Part shown: in pieces, positions 18,936 through 28,017 of the stretch
How positions within the stretch are numbered: position 1 is the first letter of the stretch
How the letters are laid out: the number at the start of each line of letters is the position of its first letter
Source: Pseudomonas sp. MH9.2
GTDB taxonomy: Bacteria > Pseudomonadota > Gammaproteobacteria > Pseudomonadales > Pseudomonadaceae
Direction: 5' to 3'
Assembly: GCF_034353875.1 (NCBI RefSeq)
Contig: NZ_CP133784.1
Location: 5,360,501 to 5,424,500 of the forward strand
DNA length: 64,000 nt
The notes under the pieces: generated by a model
The model's database searches: none
Seen by the model: only the letters and a program-made list of their open reading frames with translations
What the model was told of the DNA's origin: nothing
Made by a program: the position numbers and the translations under genes

Positions 18936-19121
18936 TTGGCGTCGGTCGACAAGCTTCATTTGCTGGATGCAACACTGCGCACTCACCAGCTGAAAAGCTG
19001 GTTTGTACCGAGTGATCCCGCAATGGGAGAGGCGCTTTATGAGAGCACCTCGCGGTGCCAGTATCTACGCATTACGAATCAATACCTTGATGAGATTGTT
19101 TTGATAAAACGGTCCGAGTAA
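18936..19121 (+). pseudogene. Relic of an IS5-family transposase N-terminal region
   Basis: The translation LLDATLRTHQLKSWF, then SDPAMGEALYESTSRCQYL lines up with LMAMLRVHLMQNWF and SDPAMEESLYETTILRQFA of the intact IS5 transposase at 15000. Only about 45 codons are recognisable and they are heavily diverged, so this is an old, truncated insertion. Confidence 0.6.
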
Positions 19122-19180
19122 TTATAATGGCGTTCCCTTATATTGATTTAATAGTGAATAACTACAATTAGGAAATAAAC

Positions 19181-19549
19181 ATGTCCCGTCTCGCAGAATT
19201 TCGTGCTCTAGAGCAACAGCTTGCACGCCAGATTCAAGATCTGGAAATACTCAAAAACGACCCAGTCCTTCAGAAATCGATCGAGTTTGAAAGCAAACTG
19301 AAAAAATTGATGTCGCAGTACAATCAAGATCTTCGTAGTGTTATCGTAATTCTTGATCCAAATGTGTCACTTCGTGCGTCCGCAGATGGCGGTAGTGAGA
19401 AAAAGCAACGTAAGGCTAGAGTTCTCAAACGCTACAAGAACCCAGAGTCGGGAGAAGTGATTGAGACAAAAGGTGGTAACCACAAAATTTTGAAACAATG
19501 GCAGCAGACGTACGGTACTGAGGCGGTAGAGGGCTGGGCTCAGGAATAG
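19181..19549 (+). CDS. MvaT-family H-NS-like DNA-binding protein
   Basis: 122 residues. The N-terminal half is a coiled-coil oligomerisation region (LEQQLARQIQDLEILKNDPV then FESKLKKLMSQYNQDLR). The C-terminal DNA-binding part has YKNPESGEVIETKGGNHKIL and KQWQQTYGTEAVEGWA, nearly identical in pattern to MvaT. Such proteins silence AT-rich foreign DNA in Pseudomonas. Sequence divergence from core MvaT/MvaU and its place among insertion sequences suggest an island-borne paralogue. A clear ribosome-binding site (GGAAATAAAC) precedes the ATG. Confidence 0.88.
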   Translation: MSRLAEFRALEQQLARQIQDLEILKNDPVLQKSIEFESKLKKLMSQYNQDLRSVIVILDPNVSLRASADGGSEKKQRKARVLKRYKNPESGEVIETKGGNHKILKQWQQTYGTEAVEGWAQE

Positions 19550-19933
19550 GTAGGCCCTTAGGGAAGAAGTAAGCAACAATTTTAATTTTAACGGCGTCTC
19601 CGTTTGAGTGGCAAAAAATATCGACTTAATCGAAAATTAGACCTTTCCTCCTCTCAGTTGTAGAAGTTCAGACTTGATCTGGCGGTTATGGGTTTCCGGT
19701 AGTGACTGTCAGGTTAAGTTCAGTTGATATTTTTAGCCCGGCCGTTCTACGCTGGGATCCTTGCTTCGCGTGAAGTAATGTTTCAACTTCTATCCAGCCC
19801 ATTTTCGGTCGTTCAATGTAATTATCTCTATGCGGGTTCGCATGTGTTCACCGTACCGACTATTTAGTACTCATTCGGCTATGGCTGCCAGAAGGGGGGG
19901 CTCTCGCGATTGATAACCTGCCCCCGGTGTCAG
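19550..19933. other. 384-base region before the IS3 element
   Basis: No gene, RNA or convincing terminator was recognised between the MvaT-like gene and the IS3 left end. Confidence 0.5.
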
Positions 19934-19995
19934 GCTAGTTGTCGCCTGAGCTGATTTATCAAAACGATAGATCGGGGGCATAAAAGAGAGCTGTA

Positions 19996-20496
19996 ATGTC
20001 GAGCTATTCACCTGAGCGTAAAGCGGCCCTTATCAATAAATTACTGCCGCCTCAAAACATGTCCGTGGCCGCGTTGTCGCGTCAAGAAGGCATCTCTCAA
20101 GCCACCCTGTATGCTTGGCGAACCAAGCTCAAAGCAGGAGGCGCAGTGGTGCCCGGAGATAAAAGCAGTGCCGATAACTGGTCGGCTGAAGCCAAGTTCG
20201 CAGCTGTGTTGCACACGGCCACGTTGAGCGAGATCGAGCTGAGCGAATACTGTCGCAGCAAGGGTTTGTACCCAGAGCAAGTTAGCGCTTGGCGTCAAGC
20301 CTGCATCAGTGGCCAGCTGACAGCCCAGGCACAGCGCCAGGCCGAGCGAGAACAGGCGCGCGCCGACAAAAAACGCATCGCCGAGTTGGAGCGCGAACTG
20401 CGGCGCAAGGACAAGGCGCTCGCTGAAACCGCCGCGATTCTGGTGTTGCGAAAAAAGATGAATGCCTTCTGGGGAAACGACAGCGAGGACGTCTGA
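19996..20496 (+). CDS. IS3-family OrfA (HTH protein)
   Basis: 166 residues with two HTH-like segments (MSVAALSRQEGISQATLYAW, and LSEYCRSKGLYPEQVSAWRQ) and a C-terminal leucine-zipper-like coiled coil (KRIAELERELRRKDKALAE). A run A6G at 20451-20457 near its end is a likely slippery site for the programmed -1 frameshift that makes the OrfAB transposase. Confidence 0.9.
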   Translation: MSSYSPERKAALINKLLPPQNMSVAALSRQEGISQATLYAWRTKLKAGGAVVPGDKSSADNWSAEAKFAAVLHTATLSEIELSEYCRSKGLYPEQVSAWRQACISGQLTAQAQRQAEREQARADKKRIAELERELRRKDKALAETAAILVLRKKMNAFWGNDSEDV

Positions 20497-21564
20497 CCTC
20501 GCTGCCAGAACGGCAACAACTCGTTGAACGTTTTAACCAAGCCGTTGCTTCTGGTGCGCGCAAATCTATTGCCAGCGCGGAGATCGGGCTGTCGCTGCGC
20601 ATCCTGCAACGTTGGGCCCTGACACCAGTTATGCAGGCCGATGTGCGCACCACCACATTACGCCCGCGACCGCCCAATGCCCTGAGTGAACAGGAACGTT
20701 TCGCTATTTTGGAGGTGTGCAACAGCTCGCCATTCGTCAGCCTGCCGCCCAGCCAGATCGTCCCGATACTGGCCGATCAAGGCCGTTATCTGGCCTCAGA
20801 GGCCACCTTTTACCGCGTCCTGAAGGAAGCTGATCAGCAGCACCGACGTGGCCGCAGCCATGCACCGCACAAGCATGCTACGCCGACTACTCACCACGCA
20901 ACCACAGCCAATAAGGTCTGGTCTTGGGATATCACCTACTTGCCATCGCCAGTGCGTGGGAAGTACTACTACCTGTATTTGATCGATGACATCTACAGCC
21001 GAAAGGCTGTGGGCTGGGAGGTTTACGAGCAAGAATGTGGCGAGCTGGCGAGCTGGCGAGCTGGCGGCTGAACTGATGCAGCGCACCGTGCTCACCGAAC
21101 GCTGCGCCGGGCGGCCCTTAGTGCTGCACTCGGACAACGGCGCACCGATGAAATCGGTGACGCTGCTGAGCAAACTTTACGAACTCGGCATCGCCCCATC
21201 ACGAGGGCGACCACGGGTGAGCAACGATAATCCCTACTCAGAATCGCTGTTTAGAACCCTGAAATATTGCCCGCAATGGCCTACTGGTGGATTTGCAGAT
21301 TTGGACGCGGCACGCAGCTGGGTGCGCGACTTTATCCGCTGGTACAACCACCAACACCGCCACAGCCGCATCCGCTTCGTGACCCCGGCACAGCGTCATC
21401 GAGGCGAGGATCAAGAGATCTTAGCCAAGCGTCATGCGCTGTATCAGCAAGCCCGCAATCAGCATCCACACCGCTGGTCGGGTGCGACACGCAATTGGCA
21501 GCCCATCGGTGCTGTCACACTCAATCCGGAAAGGGACTTACCGACACTGAAAATAGCCGCATAA
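20452..21564 (+). pseudogene. IS3-family OrfB transposase, broken by repeat expansion
   Basis: The first part (to 21071) carries the HTH_21 segment and the first catalytic Asp (VWSWDITYLP). The second part, one frame away, carries LVLHSDNGAPM and SNDNPYSESLFRTLKY with the other Asp and Glu. The break falls exactly at three tandem copies of GCGAGCTG (21040-21063). A single copy would restore the continuous frame ECGELAAELM. Apart from this expansion, the rve integrase core appears intact. Confidence 0.9.
21040..21063 (+). repeat. Three tandem copies of an 8-bp unit inside IS3 orfB
   Basis: The unit is GCGAGCTG, repeated three times without mismatch. With n copies the transposase frame is kept when n is 1, 4 or 7; n is 3 here, so it is out of frame. 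Confidence 0.93.
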
Positions 21565-21589
21565 AAACACAGCTGACGCGACAACTACC

Positions 21590-22352
21590 TTGCAAAACGC
21601 CGCCTGCACCTCGCGGTGCATCGTTACATTGTCCAAAGGCGGTCTTGATTCAGTCTTCTAGATTCACCCGGTGACACGGGTGGTTCCCTCCAAGTGGGAT
21701 CAACTTCTGTAATCGACTTCGTGTCGCACTTCGGAGACGTTGTTGTCGATCGGTAAGCCGCCGGCTTTCACGCGGCCGCGACCCTTGACAACACGCGGTG
21801 CAGCTTCCGGGTCGCGCGACATTAGCGCAATAGACTCCGCTTCCTTGTCTGATTCGATCATCATGATCCCTTGAAAAATTATTGGCTCGTTTCATTAGCT
21901 TCATCGCCCACGCCAGCAGCCTGAGTCTGGCCTTTCTGATTGTCGCCGTGTTGCTGCTGGGTGTTTCGCTGAGTGGACGTATCTTGAAGGTATGAATCCC
22001 TAAGGTTCAGGGCCTTGGTGTCGTTGGCAACGAAGACGCCAACAGATCACAGATCAATACATAGTGCGGAGCTTCCGGGGGCATCTGCGCTGCGAATTCG
22101 CCAGACTTCAGCGACAGTTCTTCGAGCGAGGCGCGAGGCCGAGCCGGTCGGCACCACCCAATGCATCGGGTAGGCGGGCCAGTAACGTGTTGCGCACTGA
22201 GTCGAAACGCAGCACATCAGTGCTGGACAATAATGTCCTTGGCTGACTAGGGAATAGCAATGAAGTCAGTTTGGAGATTGTAAAAAAGGCAGTAAAGAAA
22301 GTGATGTATTGACGCGGACTTTTTTGTTATTGGCGCGACATGATCTTTATTA
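21590..22352. other. Decayed region with several coding traces
   Basis: No intact gene. On the minus strand at about 21865-21700 a short frame starts MMIESDKEAESIALMSRDPE and later reads GGLPIDNNVSEVR, faintly like an IS66 TnpC C-terminus. On the plus strand near 21893-21999 a frame ends SLSLAFLIVAVLLLGVSLSG, like the tail of a membrane protein. On the minus strand near 22240-22030, frames reading LRFDSVRNTLLARLPDALGG and SLKSGEFAAQMPPEAPHY are joined by a frameshift. The parent genes were not identified. Confidence 0.4.
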
Positions 22353-22811
22353 TTACGACACTTTGATTCTTTGGATTAGGCAATAACCGCGATTCCTCAC
22401 GGATCGTAGCAGGCGCTCTCCATTAGAAAAGGTACTGAATTTCTCTTGCAACCTACTCAGGCACATTTCAAGGCCACGGTAGTGAGCGGGGTCTCGATGG
22501 ATGCAAAGTATGAGCTCTGCCTTGCTACATACTCGTCGGTCGCTAAGGAGTAGCTGTTTGATTAGCAACGACTCTATGTTTGTGAGCGGGATTTTTTTTC
22601 GGTCGTGGACCAAGGTTTGTTGGTCGCAGCTAAACCACCATGCCTCATGATCGGGGTGCTGGATTTTAACGTGATCTATATGGGGTGCGTGAACATAATC
22701 AAAGACATATTTCTGCGATGAAATGCTCGGTGCGTGGATAACAGAGCTCGCAGTTATCCTCTGGTTTTGTGTGAGTGATTTAGCGTACTCGGACAAAATC
22801 GAAATCTTCAA
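22353..22811 (-). CDS. Stand-alone OmpR/PhoB-type winged-helix protein
   Basis: 152 residues. The C-terminal two thirds match the trans_reg_C winged helix: IPLTNIESLLIKQLLL, SKAELILCIHRDP, LEMCLSRLQEKF and LLRSVRNRGYCLI. No receiver domain precedes it; the N-terminal 60 residues are not recognised. Such one-domain proteins may act as DNA-binding regulators without phosphorylation. It is on the same strand as the atypical receiver protein 331 bases upstream. Target genes are unknown. Confidence 0.72.
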   Translation of the reverse strand: MKISILSEYAKSLTQNQRITASSVIHAPSISSQKYVFDYVHAPHIDHVKIQHPDHEAWWFSCDQQTLVHDRKKIPLTNIESLLIKQLLLSDRRVCSKAELILCIHRDPAHYRGLEMCLSRLQEKFSTFSNGERLLRSVRNRGYCLIQRIKVS

Positions 22812-23142
22812 GTTAGGACCCTCTCTGTGAGAAATGCAGAGGAATAATGGTTTTTTTGTCCATCCAGTAAATTGCAGTGTTGCTTTAAATTTGGATGGAT
22901 AGTGCTCGTGCTGTCACCCAAACTACCGGGCTATTGTTGTTGAGAGCCTTTGGCAGTGATGACATTTTTTTGATTTCACTTCGGGTTGTGATATGCATCC
23001 GTGCACCAGGTGATTAAATGAAAGTCTGTTCAGTTTTAAGGTCGATTCACTAGGTGTTTCAATAGTAAGGTTGTCCATACTTGAATGTTTCTCGTCAGAT
23101 GATGGATGCCTAGGTTTTTAGTAGTGGTCAGGTGTTTTATGT
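22812..23142. other. 331-base gap between two regulator genes
   Basis: AT-rich, with no coding frame recognised. It presumably contains the promoter of the winged-helix gene. Confidence 0.45.
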
Positions 23143-23850
23143 CTATATAATAATCCCCCGGCACAGTCTATAACCAAAGCCCCGCACGTTTTGAATGGCA
23201 TTGATGTCGTAGGTGCTTTTTATTTTACTACGCAGCCTGCTGATTTTTTTTTCCAACGCGCGAGGATCATAGAATTTTATATTCAGCTCAAGAACTCTGG
23301 CGATATCGTCATGGCTTAGAATGTGCTGTTTTGCACATATCAAAGCGTCCAGGACTTTCATTTCTGTATAAGAGATCTCTAGTTTATTTAAATGTCCGCG
23401 CAAGCATAGACATGTTCGGTCTAAAACAAGATGTATTTTCTTTTCCAGTTCAAAGTTATGAAATGCTTTGGAAAGAAAGTTTTCTTTTTCAGTGCGTTCG
23501 GCCGGTATTGTAATGCAATGGTCAACACCTGCTATGTAGCAGCTTACCTTTTTAAATGGCTTCGTGTGTGTGATTAATACAATAATACTCACAAGAAAAT
23601 GCTGGGTACGGATTTTTTTTACGAGTTCTAATCCTTCATTTAAGCATGCAGGTGCGTCGATCTCAATGATGATTGCACTTGCGCTGGCTATGTCGGAAAT
23701 CTTATCGAGTGGCGTACTGTATTCTAAAACATCTACATGTACAGTTTCCGACACAGTCAACTGCCTTAAGCCTTCTGCCAATGCCTGCGTATGACCAAAC
23801 GCTACAATCACAGTATTTTTTTGTCCCTTCGAGCACGATGTATAATCCAT
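23143..23850 (-). CDS. OmpR-family regulator with an atypical receiver domain
   Basis: 235 residues. The C-terminal winged helix is clear (LEISYTEMKVLDALI, LSHDDIARVLELN, LEKKISRLRSKI, IQNVRGFGYRLCRG). The N-terminal domain has receiver-like spacing (AIIIEIDAPACLNEGLELVK) but Glu stands where the phosphoacceptor Asp is expected, and the usual acidic pair after the first strand is missing (VIVAFGHTQ). It is therefore probably not controlled by phosphorylation and may be constitutively active or ligand-controlled. There is no adjacent kinase. Confidence 0.8.
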   Translation of the reverse strand: MDYTSCSKGQKNTVIVAFGHTQALAEGLRQLTVSETVHVDVLEYSTPLDKISDIASASAIIIEIDAPACLNEGLELVKKIRTQHFLVSIIVLITHTKPFKKVSCYIAGVDHCITIPAERTEKENFLSKAFHNFELEKKIHLVLDRTCLCLRGHLNKLEISYTEMKVLDALICAKQHILSHDDIARVLELNIKFYDPRALEKKISRLRSKIKSTYDINAIQNVRGFGYRLCRGIII

Positions 23851-24720
23851 TTCAACTACCCAAATACTTGAATATGTATGTTTGTCATCTTGCCATATTG
23901 GTTCATTCTTAAATTCGACAATTTATAACATTTTTTTATGGGGTATTGTTCTCAGTCTTTGCCATTTCGTATCCCGACGTGCGTCAGAATGCGTAAGCGC
24001 GCCTGGCATGATTGCATCGATAGCGGCAGTGCAGTAGCAGCTCTGTGACCTCGCTTGCTCTTAGTACATTTGCATGAGTGCATAGTGAAAATAGACATAA
24101 GGAGCATGCCGTAGACTGATACCCACAGAATAAAGCCCACTGGTTAGCGGTTTCGCCTTAGAATCAAGCTGGCAGCATTTCGTCAGGGCGGCTATAGCCC
24201 GTGAATCGATCTCATTGTTGGATATCCGGACGTAGTTATTCGCACTCGCCCCTTTTAAGAGTCGTGTGTGAGAGTTTCTTGCATACACTCGATAAGCATC
24301 CCCGCAAAAGCCTGCTAGGTGTCCTATGTTGTATTGCTGTGTTGTAGAATAAGCGTTGGTTTCATCAAGTTCGTCGCTTTTCAGCTCAATTTCTGCATGA
24401 TGGGTGCAGCTTTCTATTGATCATTAACTTTGCCTCCGCCATCCAAGGGTTGGGCAGGGAAAAAGTATGGTCAGTCGCAGAGTGTTTTTCGTCACGGGTC
24501 GAAAGCTCTGGCGTAGGTGCCGTCAAGCTATTGAAAAGCTGATTCAGTATTTACGTCGAGATGTGCCTTCATATCGATGACATATCTATTTCCTGTTTCG
24601 GTCCGAAAAAAATTCCGAAATAGCTTGATCTACCAATATCCAGGATGTGCACTGATCTGTCGGTACACAGTCAGGTAGGTGCTGCTCGCCATTGCATAGG
24701 AATTCAAAACTCTTCTATGG
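23851..24720. other. 870-base region without recognised genes
   Basis: It sits between a regulator gene and the second IS5 copy. Short frames on the minus strand (23952-24288) lack ribosome-binding sites and family resemblance. No RNA gene or CRISPR-like repeat is seen. Confidence 0.45.
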
Positions 24721-24868
24721 CTAAGGACGGTCTGAAGTACCCACCGATTTTTGATGCCCTCACTACTTGAGGCTCAAAAAATCATAAGTCGGCGAAAATC
24801 AGACCTTTCTTGTCCTTAATCCACGGTTCTTTCCTCTAGTCGCGCTGTTTCAGGGCAATTGGCCCGCA

Positions 24869-25858
24869 TTACAGACGCACCTCGCCCATACCCATCAGCC
24901 GTTTTCGCACCATCCACAGGTTCGACAAAGCGAACAACGTTGTTTGCTGCGCGATGTTTTTCGACAAACCACGAAAGCGCACTTTCGTATAACCAAACTG
25001 GCGCTTGATCACGCGAAACCGATGCTCAACCTTCGCCTGCACCTGCACCTGCACCTGCACTTTCGCGTATTCGATCTTGCGTCGCATGCGCCCGATCAGA
25101 CTCTTTTTTGCGTGCTTTTTATAGCGGCTTGGCCGGGCGGCAATCGACCAGGTCATCTTGCGATCCTGATGCTCGGGACGTTTGTCCACGCCGGTGTAAC
25201 CGGCGTCGCCACACACTTAAGTTTCCTCACCGTGCAGCAACTGATCGACCTACGTCACGTCCGCCACATTCGCCACCGTGCCCACCAGGCGATGCACTAA
25301 ACCCGACTCGGCATCAACGCCGATGTGCGCCTTCATCCCGAAAAAATATTGGTTTCCTTTCTTCGTCTGATGCATTTCGGGATCGCGTTTACCCTCTTTG
25401 TTCTTGGTCGCACTCGATGCATGAATGATCGTCGCATCGACCACCGTGCCTTGGCGCAGCATCAAACCACGATCACCCAGATAGCCATTGATGACCTGCA
25501 AAATCCCGCCTGCCAACTCATGTTTTTCCAACAAGCGGCGGAAGTTGAGGATCGTGGTTTCATCGGGAATCCGATCCAGGTGCAGCCCCGAAAACTGGCG
25601 CAGGATCGTGGTCTCGTAGAGTGCTTCTTCCATCGCCGGATTGCTGTAGCCAAACCAGTTCTGCATCAGATGTACCCGCAACATGGCCATCAACGGATAC
25701 GCCGGCCGGCCCCCTTCGCCTTTTGGATAATGCGGCTCGATCAAGGCGATCAACCCCTTCCAGGGGACGACCTTGTCCATCTCGCTCAGGAAAATCTCAC
25801 GGCGGGTTCGCTTACGTTTACCTGCGTACTCAGCATCGGCGAAAGAAATCTGCTTCAT
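24869..25858 (-). pseudogene. IS5-family transposase with two stops and a VQ expansion
   Basis: Codons from 25858 give the same N-terminal 70 residues as the intact copy. The frame then meets TAG at 25250-25252 and TAA about 13 codons later, and continues in the same frame to 24869 with CGDAGYTGVDKR and the terminal Glu region. Near the C-terminus, KVQVQVQVQAKVEH replaces KSQTRAKVEH of the intact copy, encoded by repeated CCTGCA hexamers. It is not expected to be functional. Confidence 0.9.
25036..25060 (+). repeat. Hexanucleotide tandem repeat (CCTGCA, four copies)
   Basis: Four perfect CCTGCA units plus one base inside the decayed IS5 transposase gene. On the coding strand they encode alternating Val and Gln and keep the frame. 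Confidence 0.92.
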
Positions 25859-26203
25859 GGGGCTTAACCGTTCAGCTCATGTGATGGAGGACATTTCACC
25901 AGATTTGGAAACCTTTTTCAGAGTTTCCCTAACGACTTATTTTGCAAACAAACATCGCGCCGTAGGCGATATTTTCACTGAAATCAGTCGACACTCAGCC
26001 AGAAATATGTGTTTAAGAGCTTTCATGAAGCTAGATGTTCATATGTTAACATGATAGTGAAATGATGGCATAGTGATGTCACTATCTGTACGTTTCAAAA
26101 AGCAAAATTCTTGTGCAAGAATATATTTTGTATATGAAGTGTACAGGTTTGTCGTGATATTTTTTTGTTCAAAATCGTTAACATTGGTTCAGGTTTGTTC
26201 TAG

Positions 26204-27269
26204 CCTGAATTCAACACATAAGTGCAACGCTCACCCCCGCATAGACTTCATACGGTGTCTTCCAGCCCAGGCGTTTGCGAGGGCGTAAATTTATCTGCGC
26301 GACCACACGGTTTACAGCAGCAACCGTCAGCTTGCTGAAGTCACTGCCTTTGGGAAAATACTGGCGGAGTAAACCGTTGGTATTTTCATTCGTGCCGCGC
26401 TGGCAGGACGAATACGGGTCGGCAAAATAGACCTGGCAACGGCTCTTGTTCGCGATGCGCTCATGGCCGGCAAACTCCTTGCCGTTGTCCAGCGTCAACG
26501 TATGCACCACATGCCCATTGAACTGTAAATTGATCGCCCGAGTGACTTGGCGGCTATCTGAGCGCTTGACCGGGTAAGCGCTCAGATAGCCGCTTTTACG
26601 CTCAACCAGAGTGACCAAATTACCGCCCACCCCATGCACTGTGTCACCTTCCCAGTCGCCCAGCCGTTCTCGAGTTTCGACCTCAGCAGGACGTTCAGTG
26701 ATCGACACCCGATTTCGCAACTGTCCCCGCCGGTCGTGGCTTCCATAGCGTTTACGGTAACGCTTTCGACGGTGCCGCAGATGCGTATAAAGCTCGCCGC
26801 CGCCCTGTTTGTCGGTGGCAATAAACCGATAAATCCACTCATGACTGACCGCCTGATCTGGTCGCTCTTGCTTGAGCCGATGACAAATCTGCTCTGGGCT
26901 CATTCCATGGTTGAGCCATATCGCAAGGTGATGACTCAACCAGGTAACCGGTTTGCAAAACTTCCGAGCCCCAGCGCGCCGGACATCACTTTCATGGGTC
27001 GCCGAAACCGCCTCGTAAACATTTTCAGAACGGTTGCGGCGAACCTCACGACTAATCGTCGAAGGGTGCACGCCCACCTGTTTAGCAATGTTTGCTTGGC
27101 TCTCTTTAGCCCTCAGACCCGCTTCAATCTGGTAACGTTGGCCATGAGTCAGCTGCCGGTAAGGCGTGGTCATCTGCGCTTGAATCCTTTGGTGTGAGAG
27201 CCTGGATTCTACCGGTGGCTGGCTCTCTGCCTCTCGTTTCAAGCGTTGCAGTTATTCTATGAATTCAGG
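26204..27269 (-). mobile_element. IS30-family insertion sequence, copy 2
   Basis: 1066 bp with the same terminal repeats as copy 1, and flanked by a 3-bp direct repeat TAG (26201-26203 and 27270-27272), a typical IS30-type target duplication. This marks a clean transposition event. It has the same orientation as copy 1, and the pair brackets about 15.8 kb. Confidence 0.94.
26211..27173 (-). CDS. IS30-family transposase (copy 2)
   Basis: About 320 residues from ATG 27173. The DDE residues and HTH are as in copy 1. The upstream difference TQGQRY/THGQRY and a handful of silent or shadow-frame differences separate the copies. Intact and probably functional. Confidence 0.93.
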   Translation of the reverse strand: MTTPYRQLTHGQRYQIEAGLRAKESQANIAKQVGVHPSTISREVRRNRSENVYEAVSATHESDVRRAGARKFCKPVTWLSHHLAIWLNHGMSPEQICHRLKQERPDQAVSHEWIYRFIATDKQGGGELYTHLRHRRKRYRKRYGSHDRRGQLRNRVSITERPAEVETRERLGDWEGDTVHGVGGNLVTLVERKSGYLSAYPVKRSDSRQVTRAINLQFNGHVVHTLTLDNGKEFAGHERIANKSRCQVYFADPYSSCQRGTNENTNGLLRQYFPKGSDFSKLTVAAVNRVVAQINLRPRKRLGWKTPYEVYAGVSVALMC

Positions 27270-28015
27270 TAGTTAAGACTGAAAATGGTTAATGACATGC
27301 CAAAGAGTCTCTGTTTTTCATGGGGTTGTCGCATCAGCCGCCTAACGATGCTGCTTGCTGCTCGATTCCCCAATTGTTTTTTCAAGCATAGGCAGACCCC
27401 CGGTAGCGACGCATATACTAACGAAAATGTACAGGATGGTTAATCTCGTCAGTAGGGAAGGGCCCGCATCAGTGCTGCGCGTGAACAAAAAAAAGAAAAG
27501 TCAGCGAAGGACACACGTGTTAGCCGCAAAGCATGATGGCAGAAGAGTTCGGTCGAGGTACTCGGTCTCGGATAGCGGTTGAAGTTATGAAAAGTGTGTG
27601 CGGTTATCGCCCCGTTTCGAAAATGTGGCGGTGCTTTGGCGCTGTTCCAGAATGAAAATCCGCAACCTTTTAGAATCAAGATGCGGCTTCTAAGGGTGTC
27701 AGTTCCGGTTAGAGGAACGCTTGTGCTTCGTAAAGAGAAGTGAGGTAGCGCTCGCGCATTCATGCGTGAGGAAAGGAAGGCCAGAAATATTCGATTCCCT
27801 AGGGAGGGCATGTATCTCTTTGGTCAAGCCGGGAATGGTACGCCCATTTGCACTCACTCATGAATAAGGCCGATGCGGCTGACGCACACCCACTGACAAG
27901 GCGATGCCAAGACCTTTCGTTTCGGTCGGTTTTCCGCTTGGGTGGGACGGGTTCTTCTACAGACCGGCATACCTAAACAGCGTTCGCTCAGTCACAGTTG
28001 CCGAACTCGACCATC
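27270..28015. other. 746-base region without recognised genes
   Basis: A plus-strand stretch at about 27534-27655 reads MAEEFGRGTRSRIAVEVMKS in one frame and looks faintly coding, but it has no recognised family and soon stops. Otherwise nothing is seen. It lies between IS30 copy 2 and the IS630 element. Confidence 0.4.
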
Positions 28016-28017
28016 TA

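Larger units (their letters stand above)
19934..21589 (+). mobile_element. IS3-family insertion sequence, inactivated
   Basis: About 1.65 kb. Related inverted ends are visible: the left end contains TAGTTGTCGCCTGAGCTG (19936 on) and the right end, read inward from 21587, contains TAGTTGTCGCGTCAGCTG. Exact ends are uncertain by a few bases and no target duplication was identified. It carries orfA and a frameshifted orfB. Confidence 0.85.
24725..25928 (-). mobile_element. IS5-family insertion sequence, decayed copy
   Basis: 1204 bp, inverted relative to the copy in galU. The right end reads inward GGAAACTCTGAAAAAGG, identical to the other copy; the left end GGACGGTCTGAAGTACCC is diverged. A 4-bp target duplication CTAA flanks it (24721-24724 and 25929-25932). 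The transposase gene has two in-frame stops and a hexamer expansion. Confidence 0.9.

Noticed and set aside
25325..25867. Plus-strand 180-codon frame
   Set aside because: Antisense to the IS5 transposase; an equivalent antisense frame exists opposite the intact copy at 14991-15566.
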